This document shows, piece by piece, positions 43,202 through 51,860 of a DNA stretch of 64,000 nucleotides. This DNA comes from Variovorax sp. OV329. GTDB lineage: Bacteria > Pseudomonadota > Gammaproteobacteria > Burkholderiales > Burkholderiaceae_C. Position 1 is the first letter of the stretch; each line of letters starts with the position of its first letter. The stretch is taken from NCBI RefSeq assembly GCF_900114785.1, contig NZ_FOUG01000001.1:62001-126000 (forward strand). The letters are read 5' to 3'. Below the pieces are notes generated by a model that was not told where the DNA came from, ran no database searches, and worked only from the letters and a program-made list of their open reading frames with translations. A program made the translations under genes and the position numbers.

Positions 43202-43842
43202 TGATGCGCGGGCGCGGCGGCAGCTCCATGCCGTTGCCGCCCACCGCCGCAGCCGCCGCGGCCGCAGTGCTGCGGCCGGTCCCCGAGCTGCCGCGCCGCG
43301 TGCCCTACCGCACGCTGGGCGTGTCGGCCCTGATCCTGGCGCTCATCGCGCTCTTCGTCGGTGGACTCACGGCCTGGAACCGCAGCGTGCCGGGCGGCCG
43401 CCCCATCCCGGCCGGCCTGGAGCTGGAAGCGGGGCGGGGCGTGTACTACCGGCCGGCCGACGACTGGAAGCTGGACACCGTGCGCAGCCGCACCGGCAGC
43501 GTCTCGGCCATCTTCCACGGCGCCAACCGCTTCACCGTGCGCGTGCTGGAATGGCGTGGCGGCCCCGAGGGGCCGCTGCTGCGCCAGCGCGCCCGCTTCG
43601 AGCGCGGCCAGCGCCTGGCGATCGAGGGCGAGCCCGAACCCTTCAAGACCTCCGGCGGCCTGCAGGGCATGAGCTTCGGCTACTTCGGACCCACCCTGTC
43701 CGGGCGCTACTGGCAGATCACCGACGTGTCGCGGCAGCGGGTGGTGCAGGTCGACTTCCACAGCGTGCCCGAAGGCGCGGAGAACAGCCTGGACGAAGCC
43801 GAGGAGATGGTCGATTCACTGCGGCTGGAGGCGCGGCCGTGA
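43201..43842 (+). CDS. Single-TM protein of the alaS operon
   Basis: 213 residues. A Pro/Ala-rich N-terminus, one TM (TLGVSALILALIALFVGGLT, about residues 38-58), then a periplasmic alpha/beta domain of 150 residues with strands such as SVSAIFHGANRFTVRVLEWR. Translationally coupled to alaS and, through a GTGA overlap, to the PrsW-like gene. No family recognised; it may be a partner or substrate of the protease next door. Confidence 0.75.
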   Translation: MMRGRGGSSMPLPPTAAAAAAAVLRPVPELPRRVPYRTLGVSALILALIALFVGGLTAWNRSVPGGRPIPAGLELEAGRGVYYRPADDWKLDTVRSRTGSVSAIFHGANRFTVRVLEWRGGPEGPLLRQRARFERGQRLAIEGEPEPFKTSGGLQGMSFGYFGPTLSGRYWQITDVSRQRVVQVDFHSVPEGAENSLDEAEEMVDSLRLEARP

Positions 43843-45044
43843 GCGGCGCGGCCCCGTCCGCCGCCGCCACAAGCCAGGAGTGGCCGATCGGCCTGGACAG
43901 TTTCTTCCAGCCGCGCCGCGCGGCCTTCTGGCTGCTGGTCTTCTTGCTGGTGATGGGCGCGGTCTCGGTCGTGAAGATGTTCGCCATCGGCTACCGGGTG
44001 GTGCCGCTGACGCTGCTGTCGGGCGTGGTGCTGTGGGCGCTGTACACGCTGCCTTTCCTGATGCTCTTCCACCTGCTCGACCTGGACGAGGAGCATCCGC
44101 CGCTGGGCTTCGTCATGGCCTTCGCCTGGGGCTCCCTGGCCGCGGTGTACCTGGCGCTGCCGAGCAACAGCGCCATCCTGGGGCTGTGCGCCAAGCTGGT
44201 GTCGCCCACTTTCGCTGCCGAGTGGGGCGCGGCGGTGGCCGGGCCCGTTACCGAGGAATTCCTCAAGCTGATCGGCGTGGTGCTGATCATGCAGATCGCG
44301 CGCAACCAGTTCCGTACGCCGCATTCGGTGCTCATCCTGGGCGCGCTGTCGGGCCTGGGCTTCCAGGTGGTGGAGAACCTGAGCTACACGGTCAATTCGG
44401 CCGTCTCCTTTCCCACCGACAGCCAACTGATGCCGGTGGCGCACAACTTCGTCATGCGCGGGCTGCTCAACGGCCTGTGGAGCCACGCGGCCTACACCAC
44501 GGTGGCGGCCTTCGGCGTCGTGTGCTTCAAGTTCAGGCGCGACCTGGCGATGCCGCTGCGGGTTCTGCTGGCGGCGCAGTACTTCCTGCTGGCCTGGGCG
44601 CTGCACTTCGTGTGGAACTCGCCGCTCATCAACGACTGGATCCCGGGCAACGGCTTCGCCTCGATGGTGGTGCTGACGCTGGTCAAGGGCCTGCCGGCGG
44701 TCATCGCCGTGTGGCTGATCTGGGGCGTGGCCTCGCGCGTGGAGAGCCGGCACCTGCAGGCGCTGGCCGCGTACTACGTGCCCGAGCGCGAGCTGATCCG
44801 CGACGACGAGCGCCGCCGCCTGGGCGCGCCGCTTCGGCGGCTGGCCGTGCGCCGCAAGCTGGCGCAGCGCTACGGCCGCCGCGCCGGCCGGCTCAAGGGC
44901 CGGCTGCAGCGCGAGCAGCTTCGGCTGGTGCTGCGCGCGGGCGAGAAGGGGCGGGGTGCGCACACCCGAAGGCTGGAACACCGCATCCTCCTCTTGCGCA
45001 AGGAGCTGGACTGGCTCTGCGAGCCGCCACGGCCTGAGGCATGA
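43839..45044 (+). CDS. PrsW-family intramembrane metalloprotease-like protein
   Basis: 401 residues, GTG start overlapping the previous stop (GTGA). About eight TM helices. The PrsW/CPBP-type motif is seen in VTEEFLKLIG, with later conserved His in PVAHNFVMRG and LWSHAAYTT and a third in ALHFVWNS. In Bacillus, PrsW cuts an anti-sigma factor; here the target is unknown. A 130-residue Arg-rich cytoplasmic tail (from about residue 270) is an addition to the core fold. Confidence 0.78.
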   Translation: MSGAAPSAAATSQEWPIGLDSFFQPRRAAFWLLVFLLVMGAVSVVKMFAIGYRVVPLTLLSGVVLWALYTLPFLMLFHLLDLDEEHPPLGFVMAFAWGSLAAVYLALPSNSAILGLCAKLVSPTFAAEWGAAVAGPVTEEFLKLIGVVLIMQIARNQFRTPHSVLILGALSGLGFQVVENLSYTVNSAVSFPTDSQLMPVAHNFVMRGLLNGLWSHAAYTTVAAFGVVCFKFRRDLAMPLRVLLAAQYFLLAWALHFVWNSPLINDWIPGNGFASMVVLTLVKGLPAVIAVWLIWGVASRVESRHLQALAAYYVPERELIRDDERRRLGAPLRRLAVRRKLAQRYGRRAGRLKGRLQREQLRLVLRAGEKGRGAHTRRLEHRILLLRKELDWLCEPPRPEA

Positions 45045-45122
45045 TCGTCGCGCCGCAGGGCCGGCCGCCTCGCGCGTCTACCTTCCCGATCCCAAGAGAC
45101 AACCTCTGGAGCCTTCTTCGAC

Positions 45123-46139
45123 ATGACCGCCTCCGTACCCGGTGAATTGCTCGTGATGGGCGCAGGCACCATCGGCTGCTACCTGGGTGGCCGGCTGGCC
45201 GCCGCGGGCGTGCCGGTGACGCTGGTCGGGCGGCCGCGCACGCTGGACGCCGTCGCCACGCGCGGCCTCACCGTGACCGACTTGGACGGCCTCAAGGCCC
45301 ACGTGGCCGCCGGCCAGATGCGCCTGGCGCAGCAGGTGCCGGCGGGCGCGAGGCCGGCGCTGGTGCTGCTGTGCGTGAAGAGCGGCGCCACGGCGGAGGC
45401 CGCCGCGCAGTTGGCGCAGGCGCTGCCGGCGGGCAGCGTGGTGGTCTCGATGCAGAACGGCATCTCCAACGCGGCGACTGCCGCACAGGCCGGCCCGGGC
45501 CTGGTCGTGCTGCCGGGCATGGTGCCCTACAACGTCGCCGAACTGGGCCCCGGCGCCTACCACCGCGGCACGGCCGGGCGGCTGGTGGCGCAGCAGCACG
45601 AGGCGTTGGCGCCCTGGCTGCCGGTGTTCGAGGCGGCCGGCGTGCCGCTGGACGTGGTGGCCGACGCGCGGCCCGTGCAGTGGGGCAAGCTGCTACTCAA
45701 CCTCAACAACCCGGTCAATGCGCTGTCGGGCCTGCCGCTGCGCGCCGAACTCATGGAGCGCGGCTACCGCCGCTGCTTCGCCGCGCTGATGGAAGAGGCG
45801 CTGGGCGTGCTGTCGCGAGCCGGCATTGCGCCGGCGCAGGTGGCGGCACTGCCGCCGCGCAAGCTGCTCGCGATCCTGCGCCTGCCTTCGCCGCTCTTTC
45901 GAATCGTGGCCGCGCGCATGCTCAAGATCGACGCCAAGGCGCGCTCCAGCATGGCCGACGACCTGGCGCTGGGCCGACGCACGGAGGTCGATGCCCTGAG
46001 CGGCGAGGTGGTGCGCCTCGCGCAGGCCCACGGCATGGCCGCGCCGCGCAATGCGCGCATGGTGGAACTGCTGGACGTGTGGCCCGCGCAGCCGCGCAAG
46101 CTCGCGCCGGCGCAGATGGTGGAGGCGCTCGGGCTCTGA
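45123..46139 (+). CDS. panE: 2-dehydropantoate 2-reductase family protein
   Basis: 338 residues. Reduces ketopantoate to pantoate with NADPH in pantothenate synthesis if it is the true PanE; the family also holds paralogues with other 2-keto substrates. NADP site MGAGTIGCYLGGRLAAAG; VSMQNGISN; catalytic Lys in VQWGKLLLNLNNPVNALS; C-terminal RTEVDALSGEVVRLAQ with the conserved Glu-Asn/Ser region. 78 bases after the PrsW-like gene, and overlapping the phospholipase gene downstream by TGATG. Confidence 0.85.
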   Translation: MTASVPGELLVMGAGTIGCYLGGRLAAAGVPVTLVGRPRTLDAVATRGLTVTDLDGLKAHVAAGQMRLAQQVPAGARPALVLLCVKSGATAEAAAQLAQALPAGSVVVSMQNGISNAATAAQAGPGLVVLPGMVPYNVAELGPGAYHRGTAGRLVAQQHEALAPWLPVFEAAGVPLDVVADARPVQWGKLLLNLNNPVNALSGLPLRAELMERGYRRCFAALMEEALGVLSRAGIAPAQVAALPPRKLLAILRLPSPLFRIVAARMLKIDAKARSSMADDLALGRRTEVDALSGEVVRLAQAHGMAAPRNARMVELLDVWPAQPRKLAPAQMVEALGL

Positions 46140-47797
46140 TGGCCTTGCCTGGCGTCATCGGCACGCTGCCGGACCGCTCGATGCCCCGGCCGGGCGGCGC
46201 GTCTGGCGCTGGGAACACGAGCGCGCTCCGCTGGCTCGCGTGGCTTCGGCGTTTCGCCTTGGCGATGGCCTGCCTGGCGCTGGTGGGTTGCGCCGGTTTG
46301 CCGACCTACCAGCCGCAGCCGCAGACGCAGGCCCCGTCGCCTGCCAGCGTGGCGCAGACTCAGCTGGCGCGCATCGCCCGCGCCGACGCGCCTGACGACC
46401 GCAGCCTCTCGGGCTTCCGCCTGCTGGCGCAGGGGCCCACGGCCTTCAACGCACGGCTGGCGTTGGCGCGCTATGCCGAGAAGAGCATCGACGCGCAGTA
46501 CTACGTGCTGCAGCGCGACGCCACCGGCCTGGCCTTCCTGCGCGAGCTGCGCGCGGCAGCGGAGCGCGGCGTGCGCGTGCGGCTGCTGGTGGACGGCCTC
46601 TACGCCCCGGTGAGCGAAGACCTGTACGCCGCCCTGTCGGTCATGCCCAACTTCGAGGTGCGGCAGTTCAACCCGCTGCCCGCCCGCGCCGGCCCCTTGC
46701 CCTGGCGGCTGATGCTGTCGATGCGCGACCTGCGCCATCTCAACCGGCGCATGCACAACAAGCTCTTCGTGGTGGACAACAGCATCGCCATCACCGGCGG
46801 GCGCAACATCGCCGACGAATACTTCATGCTCTCGGACGTCAGCAACTTCGTCGACCTGGACCTGCTGGTGACCGGGCCGGTGGTGCCCGAGCTGTCGCAG
46901 AGCTTCGACGAGTTCTGGAACAGCGAGCAGGTGCGGCCCATGTCGCTGCTGCAGCCGGTGCCCGAGAAGGAAGATGCGCAGCGACTGCTCGACAGCGCCC
47001 TGGCCTCGGCGCCCCGACGTTTCATCGAGCCGGGCGTGGACCTGCTGGGCCTGCCGCCGGTGGAGACGCAACTGGAGGCCGGCTGGCTGACGCAGGTCTG
47101 GGGTGACGCGCGCGTGCTGGCCGACTTCCCCGGCAAGATCACGCTGGACGACCCCGAGGCCAGCTTTGCCGATAGCGTGACGCAGCGCACCGTGGCGCAG
47201 ATCCAGGGCGCGCGCAGCGATGTATTGATCGTCTCGCCTTATTTCGTGCCGGGCGAGCGCGGCCTGGCGCTCATCCAGGATGCAGCCAGCCGCGGCGTGC
47301 AGACCTCGGTCATCACCAACGCGCTCAATGCCACCGACGAGACGCTGGTCTACAGCGGCTACTCGCGCTACCGCGAGCCCATGCTCAAGTCCGGCGTGCG
47401 CCTGTACGAACTGGGCGCGCACCTGGTCACGCGCGACCGCAAGCTGGGCAACTTCAAGTCATCGAGTGGGCGGCTGCATGCCAAGGTGGCGGTGGTGGAC
47501 CAGCGCCGCATGTTCATCGGCTCGATGAACTTCGACGGCCGCTCGGCCTGGCTCAACACCGAGGTCGGCCTGATCGTCGAAAGCACCGAGCTGGCCGCAG
47601 AATTCCGCCTGCTCGTCGACGAATTGGGCCCCGGCACCTACGAGTTGCGCCTGGACCCGAAGCAGGGCGCCATGACCTGGGTGGAGCGCGACATCGACGG
47701 CGGCGAGACCGTGCAGTTCGACGAGCCCGGCTGGAGCACCTTCCATCGCTGGCGCGACTGGCTGCTGCTGCAGTTGGTGCCGGAGGAGATGCTTTAG
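46139..47797 (+). CDS. Phospholipase D-family lipoprotein, ClsC-type cardiolipin synthase
   Basis: 552 residues. Lipoprotein-like signal with LALVGCAG, Cys near residue 50. Two HKD motifs: MHNKLFVVDN followed by GGRNIADEYF, and LHAKVAVVDQ followed by GSMNFDGRS. This order is that of ClsC-type cardiolipin synthases, which make cardiolipin from phosphatidylglycerol and another phospholipid. The lipoprotein anchor is common in the proteobacterial branch. Start coupled to panE (TGATG). Confidence 0.83.
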   Translation: MALPGVIGTLPDRSMPRPGGASGAGNTSALRWLAWLRRFALAMACLALVGCAGLPTYQPQPQTQAPSPASVAQTQLARIARADAPDDRSLSGFRLLAQGPTAFNARLALARYAEKSIDAQYYVLQRDATGLAFLRELRAAAERGVRVRLLVDGLYAPVSEDLYAALSVMPNFEVRQFNPLPARAGPLPWRLMLSMRDLRHLNRRMHNKLFVVDNSIAITGGRNIADEYFMLSDVSNFVDLDLLVTGPVVPELSQSFDEFWNSEQVRPMSLLQPVPEKEDAQRLLDSALASAPRRFIEPGVDLLGLPPVETQLEAGWLTQVWGDARVLADFPGKITLDDPEASFADSVTQRTVAQIQGARSDVLIVSPYFVPGERGLALIQDAASRGVQTSVITNALNATDETLVYSGYSRYREPMLKSGVRLYELGAHLVTRDRKLGNFKSSSGRLHAKVAVVDQRRMFIGSMNFDGRSAWLNTEVGLIVESTELAAEFRLLVDELGPGTYELRLDPKQGAMTWVERDIDGGETVQFDEPGWSTFHRWRDWLLLQLVPEEML

Positions 47798-47971
47798 CCC
47801 TGTTGGCCTGACAGGGCGCGTCCACGTACGTGTCTTCGTCCGAGAACTAATTCTCACCCGCGCGCTGTCGCGCCGCGCTATGCTGATTGCAGGCCAAGGT
47901 CCTCGAATGGAGGGCTTGAATCCTCAACCGTTGTCACGCGGTTGCTGCAAACGATCAGGGAGTGCAAAACA

Positions 47972-48127
47972 ATGTTCCAAGCGCTGTTGACCAGCGGCTT
48001 GTCCGCGTGCGCGTTCTCGCGCCCGGCTGCCGCAATTCAGATGGGAGGCCTGCAAGGCCTCATCTCACCGAGCCAGGCTTCCTTCAGGTCGTCGCCCATG
48101 AGCACGATCCTCCGGGGAGTGCGCTGA
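47972..48127 (+). CDS. Small ORF coupled to the type VI effector gene (51 aa)
   Basis: Starts MFQALLTSGLSACAF with GGGAG 9 nt upstream. Its stop overlaps the effector ATG (TGATG at 48125). No family recognised; it may be a translated leader or a remnant of a VgrG, PAAR or adaptor gene once linked to the effector. The remaining 170 bases back to the ClsC gene hold only a weak CCCTGT/ACAGGG hairpin at 47798-47816. Confidence 0.35.
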   Translation: MFQALLTSGLSACAFSRPAAAIQMGGLQGLISPSQASFRSSPMSTILRGVR

Positions 48128-50175
48128 TGGCTCCCATCCGAACAGACACGCAGCACCCGATTACGATCCCCATCCCTGAAGACAAGCGGACGGCCACAGG
48201 CGCCGTTCAGTGGTTCTTGGAAAAGAACGAGGACAGCAAGGTTGCGCCGGTGCGCTACCGCAACGAACTCGACGTCTACATTTGCGGCGAGGACGCGTTC
48301 CGACAGATCGCAGGTGACATCAGAAGCGCCCGGGCCAGCGTGGAAATCATCTGCTGGGGCTTCGATCCGGCGATGGAACTGACGCGCGAAAGGCAGGAGA
48401 CCTGGCCGCGAGGCGTCACTTGGGGCGAACTGCTGCGGGACGTGGCGGCGGGCAAGTTCAATGGCGGGCATCCGGTCCAGGTTCGCTTGCTGGCGTGGTA
48501 TGGCTTCATTGGCAGCACGATGCTGGGCGCCAACAACATGCCAGGCTATAGCCATGACCGTCGCAGCACCAGTCAGACGAACCGGCCATTGAACCCGGAC
48601 GACTGGACCGAAGGCCTTGTCTTCATGCCTCAAGACAAGCGCAAGGAGTTCAATGCCCGCTGGTACCAGGATGCCTTTGTCGGCGCCATCGACCACCTCG
48701 CCATTCGCACGCGCGACAACAGCCGCAGCGCGGTTCAGAAGAGCCTTGCCGATGAGGCCGGCAAGCGCGGGGCGGTCGAAAACCTGGGGTTGAGCGGGCT
48801 TCCCACCGATCACCAGAAAACCATCTTGATCGACTACGAACATGAGGGTGGCAGCCATGCGGTCGGCTACGTGATGGGGCTGAACAGCGTCACGGACTAC
48901 TGGGACACGCAGAAGCATCTTTTCAACGATCCGCGGCGCGGCCAGCCTTGGGAAGGCGCAGGTGACGGGGCGCCGGGCCTCAAGCCATATCAGGACTATG
49001 CCTGCCGCATTCGCGGCGGTGCCTTGGTGGAGGTCAGTCGCAACTTCACTTCAGCCTGGAACCGTGCCTCGGGCAACGGGACTGCGATATCCCGCAAGCA
49101 CGATGCTGCAGCACCCCCTCCACCGGGGCTCACCAGCACGCTCAAGGGCGACCTTCACAGCGCGCAGATCGTGCGTACCCAAGCGCAGGAGGGCGAAAAG
49201 ACCATCGCCCGCCTCTACCACCAGGCCAGCAGCTTCGCGCGAAACTACCTGTACGTCGAGAACCAGTACTTCCAGCACACCGAGTGGGCGACGCAACTCA
49301 AGGCACATCGCGCGAGCTTCGCCAAATACTGGAAGGCCGCCGGCAGGGCTCAGTCGGATCTTCCTGACCTGCACGTCATGGTCGTGATCCCCACGCCGGA
49401 ACGCAGCCAGATGGTCCCGCGCACCTACGACAGCATCAAGGCGCTGGGGCATGGAAGCTCCATGCCCAACCAGAACAAGCTCGTGGAGGATGAACTCAAG
49501 CGTCACGGCGAGCAACAGGCTCGCTGGGAAGCGCACGTGCAAAGCCAGGCCGCAAAAGGCGAGGTGCCGGACCCCGACTACTACCCGGCGCCGCTTTCTC
49601 CCATTGCGGCGAGTGCCAAGGCATTGGGCGCCGAGGGTGGCATCTCCAAGGATCTGCAATCCATCGGCATGCGAACCTTGGTGGCAAGTCTCTGGACCTT
49701 CGACCACGACTGGCGCAGTACCCAGCGCAAGGAGCTTGGCGTCCTGGCCGAGTTGGAAGCCACCGCGCGTTCAGACGCCAGCCAAGCAGAGCGGATCAAA
49801 TCCCTGCGCGAGAAATTGGGAAGAGGGCGGTACCGGGAGATCTACATCCACAGCAAACTCATGCTCATCGACGACAGCTTCTTTACGCTTGGAAGCGCGA
49901 ACTTGAACTTGCGAAGCATGGCAGTGGATACGGAGATCAACGTGGCCAGCGACAGCCCTGAGATAAGCAAGGATCTGCGAAAGCGGGTGTGGGCGATGCT
50001 GACGGAGGGGACCCTTGACGGTTACAGCGGAACTCGTGCAGACATCAAACATTCGTTTGAAAAATGGGAGGAGCTTGCCGAATCGAATGGTATCGAAAAG
50101 AGCAAGGGTAAGGGCCCGGTTGGGTTCTTGATGCCTTTTGAGGATGTGCGAACTAGCCGAATACGTTTGGCATGA
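48127..50175 (+). CDS. Type VI secretion phospholipase D effector (Tle5-like)
   Basis: 682 residues with two HKD motifs: DHQKTILIDYEHEGG (about residue 225) and YIHSKLMLIDDSFFTLGSAN (about residue 575), plus an N-terminal SVEIICWGFDPAMEL. Size and layout match Tle5 (PldA/PldB) effectors, which cut phosphatidylethanolamine in a rival's membrane. No signal peptide, as expected for a T6SS cargo. It is followed, with an ATGA overlap, by two Sel1-repeat proteins, the known type of Tle5 immunity. No vgrG, hcp or T6SS core gene is in the window, so it is an orphan effector locus. GC is lower than in flanking genes. Confidence 0.83.
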   Translation: MAPIRTDTQHPITIPIPEDKRTATGAVQWFLEKNEDSKVAPVRYRNELDVYICGEDAFRQIAGDIRSARASVEIICWGFDPAMELTRERQETWPRGVTWGELLRDVAAGKFNGGHPVQVRLLAWYGFIGSTMLGANNMPGYSHDRRSTSQTNRPLNPDDWTEGLVFMPQDKRKEFNARWYQDAFVGAIDHLAIRTRDNSRSAVQKSLADEAGKRGAVENLGLSGLPTDHQKTILIDYEHEGGSHAVGYVMGLNSVTDYWDTQKHLFNDPRRGQPWEGAGDGAPGLKPYQDYACRIRGGALVEVSRNFTSAWNRASGNGTAISRKHDAAAPPPPGLTSTLKGDLHSAQIVRTQAQEGEKTIARLYHQASSFARNYLYVENQYFQHTEWATQLKAHRASFAKYWKAAGRAQSDLPDLHVMVVIPTPERSQMVPRTYDSIKALGHGSSMPNQNKLVEDELKRHGEQQARWEAHVQSQAAKGEVPDPDYYPAPLSPIAASAKALGAEGGISKDLQSIGMRTLVASLWTFDHDWRSTQRKELGVLAELEATARSDASQAERIKSLREKLGRGRYREIYIHSKLMLIDDSFFTLGSANLNLRSMAVDTEINVASDSPEISKDLRKRVWAMLTEGTLDGYSGTRADIKHSFEKWEELAESNGIEKSKGKGPVGFLMPFEDVRTSRIRLA

Positions 50176-51851
50176 GTACGGCCATGCTCTCTCGTCTTCG
50201 CAACCTCAATGTCATCCTCCTGTTTGCTATTTGCGCCTGCTCCATGAAGAACTTACCCCGAAACATGTCCTTGGACGCTTTTGATCCGCACCGCAAAGTT
50301 TTCGTTTGTAAGTACGAAGCCGATGCGGTGCCTTCCATTGACGCACAAGCGGAAGTTTATTTTCTAGAAGGGATGCGCTTGACGAGTCCTTCATTGTGGC
50401 CTGAAGACCGCAACTACAAGAAGGCAGCAGAACTCTGGGAGCAAGCTGCCGAACGGCGACACTGGAAGGCCATGCTCAACTTGGCTGACGCTTATGCAAG
50501 CGGATTGGGTGTGCCGCGAGATCCAGAGCGCGCGCTACAGATTGTCGAGCGGGCAATGACGCTCGGCATACCTGCTGCCTACGACCTGATGGGGTCGTTT
50601 CACATGAATGGCACTGGAGTCACGCAAGACCCAAGCCGAGCGTTTGCCTTCTGGCAATTGGCGGCCGACATGGGCAGCCCAAGTGCGATGGCCTACTTGG
50701 GTGACAAGTTGACGGCCACTTATGACGATCCTCCCGCGTTCTGGGCAAACAGAAAAGTAGGGCTAAAGATGCTTGAGTGTGGTCTGGCGCAAGGCAACGG
50801 TCAGGCCGCGTACCGTTTGGGACTAACGCTTGCTGGGACCGATAAGTCGCTGGACGAAGACAACGCGCGCGCTCTGTGGGTCTTTCATGAGGGCGTGAAG
50901 TTTGGCAATGCTCGATGTGCCAGTCGCCTGTTTGGTGCATTCGACGATGGCGCCCCTCTAGTGATGCACAAGAAGGATGCTGCACGGGCAGAGCGCTATT
51001 TAACAATCGCCGATGCGCTTCGTAGGAATCCTGACCTTCGTTTGCCGAATCTCGACAAGGTCCTGCCACTGCCCCCTGCCCAATTGCCTCAATGGAATGC
51101 GGGCGAACCCTCAATCTTGATCGATGCTGCCAAACCGATCATTCCCGCGCTCCCCGTCACGCCGACGCCTGGCTCGCAGCGAACCGGACGTGCGCACATA
51201 CCTCAAGGCTATGCGCTTCCAAGTCAGCCAGTTGCACCGGTCGCAGAGTGGACGGAGACCTTCGACCGAGAGACGGCGGACATCTGGCCGCAGCGCGAAG
51301 GCGCCACGGTTTCGTTCACCGGTTATTGGGTTGCCGCCCTGACGGAATCCGTTCGAGACTACCAACAGGAGTGGGGTGCACGCCAGACACCGATGCGCTT
51401 TGCAAAAGGAGAGGTCTTTCCAGCAGCGGACCGTCAAAGCCTTGGTGAGTTTGCGCGAATTCTTGGCGTGAGATGGCACTATCTCGGCGAACTGGTCAGA
51501 TTGCCAGAGCCTCGTCCTCCCGTGCAGGTGGCGCGTGGCGTTGCTCGCATGGGGCGCCGGCCGGCGGAGGCGCTTGCTTGCTGGGGGCGAGAGCGCCCAT
51601 GTCCTCGAACGGGCGTCTGGGAGGCTGAGTTGCAGGCCACTCATCCGTTGGCCAAGGTTTTTCACCAACGCTCTTGGCAGACCTATCTGGAAGAAGGCCA
51701 GCTATTTCCAGATCCCTCGCAATTGCACTTGGACATCGATGCGCGGATGGTGCGCTGGCACTGGATCGACAACGCCAACGAACCGGGGGCGGTGGGGTAT
51801 CGCGTCACCTTGTCCGACCTGCATGACCATCAGGGCAAGGCGTTGGCGTAG
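50172..51851 (+). CDS. Sel1-repeat immunity-type lipoprotein with C-terminal extra domain
   Basis: 559 residues. Lipobox-like end FAICACS near residue 22 suggests a periplasmic lipoprotein, where Tle5 immunity proteins act. Residues 60-300 carry Sel1/TPR-like helical repeats (AAELWEQAAERRHWKAMLNL, AFAFWQLAADMGSPSAMAYL), with a DUF6396-like arrangement. After a Pro-rich linker at about 310-350 there is a second domain of 200 residues (TFDRETADIWPQREGATVSF onward) not found in the next paralogue. Its ATG overlaps the effector stop. Confidence 0.78.
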   Translation: MSTAMLSRLRNLNVILLFAICACSMKNLPRNMSLDAFDPHRKVFVCKYEADAVPSIDAQAEVYFLEGMRLTSPSLWPEDRNYKKAAELWEQAAERRHWKAMLNLADAYASGLGVPRDPERALQIVERAMTLGIPAAYDLMGSFHMNGTGVTQDPSRAFAFWQLAADMGSPSAMAYLGDKLTATYDDPPAFWANRKVGLKMLECGLAQGNGQAAYRLGLTLAGTDKSLDEDNARALWVFHEGVKFGNARCASRLFGAFDDGAPLVMHKKDAARAERYLTIADALRRNPDLRLPNLDKVLPLPPAQLPQWNAGEPSILIDAAKPIIPALPVTPTPGSQRTGRAHIPQGYALPSQPVAPVAEWTETFDRETADIWPQREGATVSFTGYWVAALTESVRDYQQEWGARQTPMRFAKGEVFPAADRQSLGEFARILGVRWHYLGELVRLPEPRPPVQVARGVARMGRRPAEALACWGRERPCPRTGVWEAELQATHPLAKVFHQRSWQTYLEEGQLFPDPSQLHLDIDARMVRWHWIDNANEPGAVGYRVTLSDLHDHQGKALA

Positions 51852-51860
51852 GGGTCCAGG

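Noticed and set aside
47798..47971. VgrG or PAAR remnant before the Tle5 gene
   Set aside because: Translations in three frames show no recognisable spike or PAAR motif.
48127..50175. Cardiolipin synthase duplicate of the upstream gene
   Set aside because: HKD spacing, absence of signal or TM, larger size and the linked Sel1 proteins fit a Tle5 effector instead.
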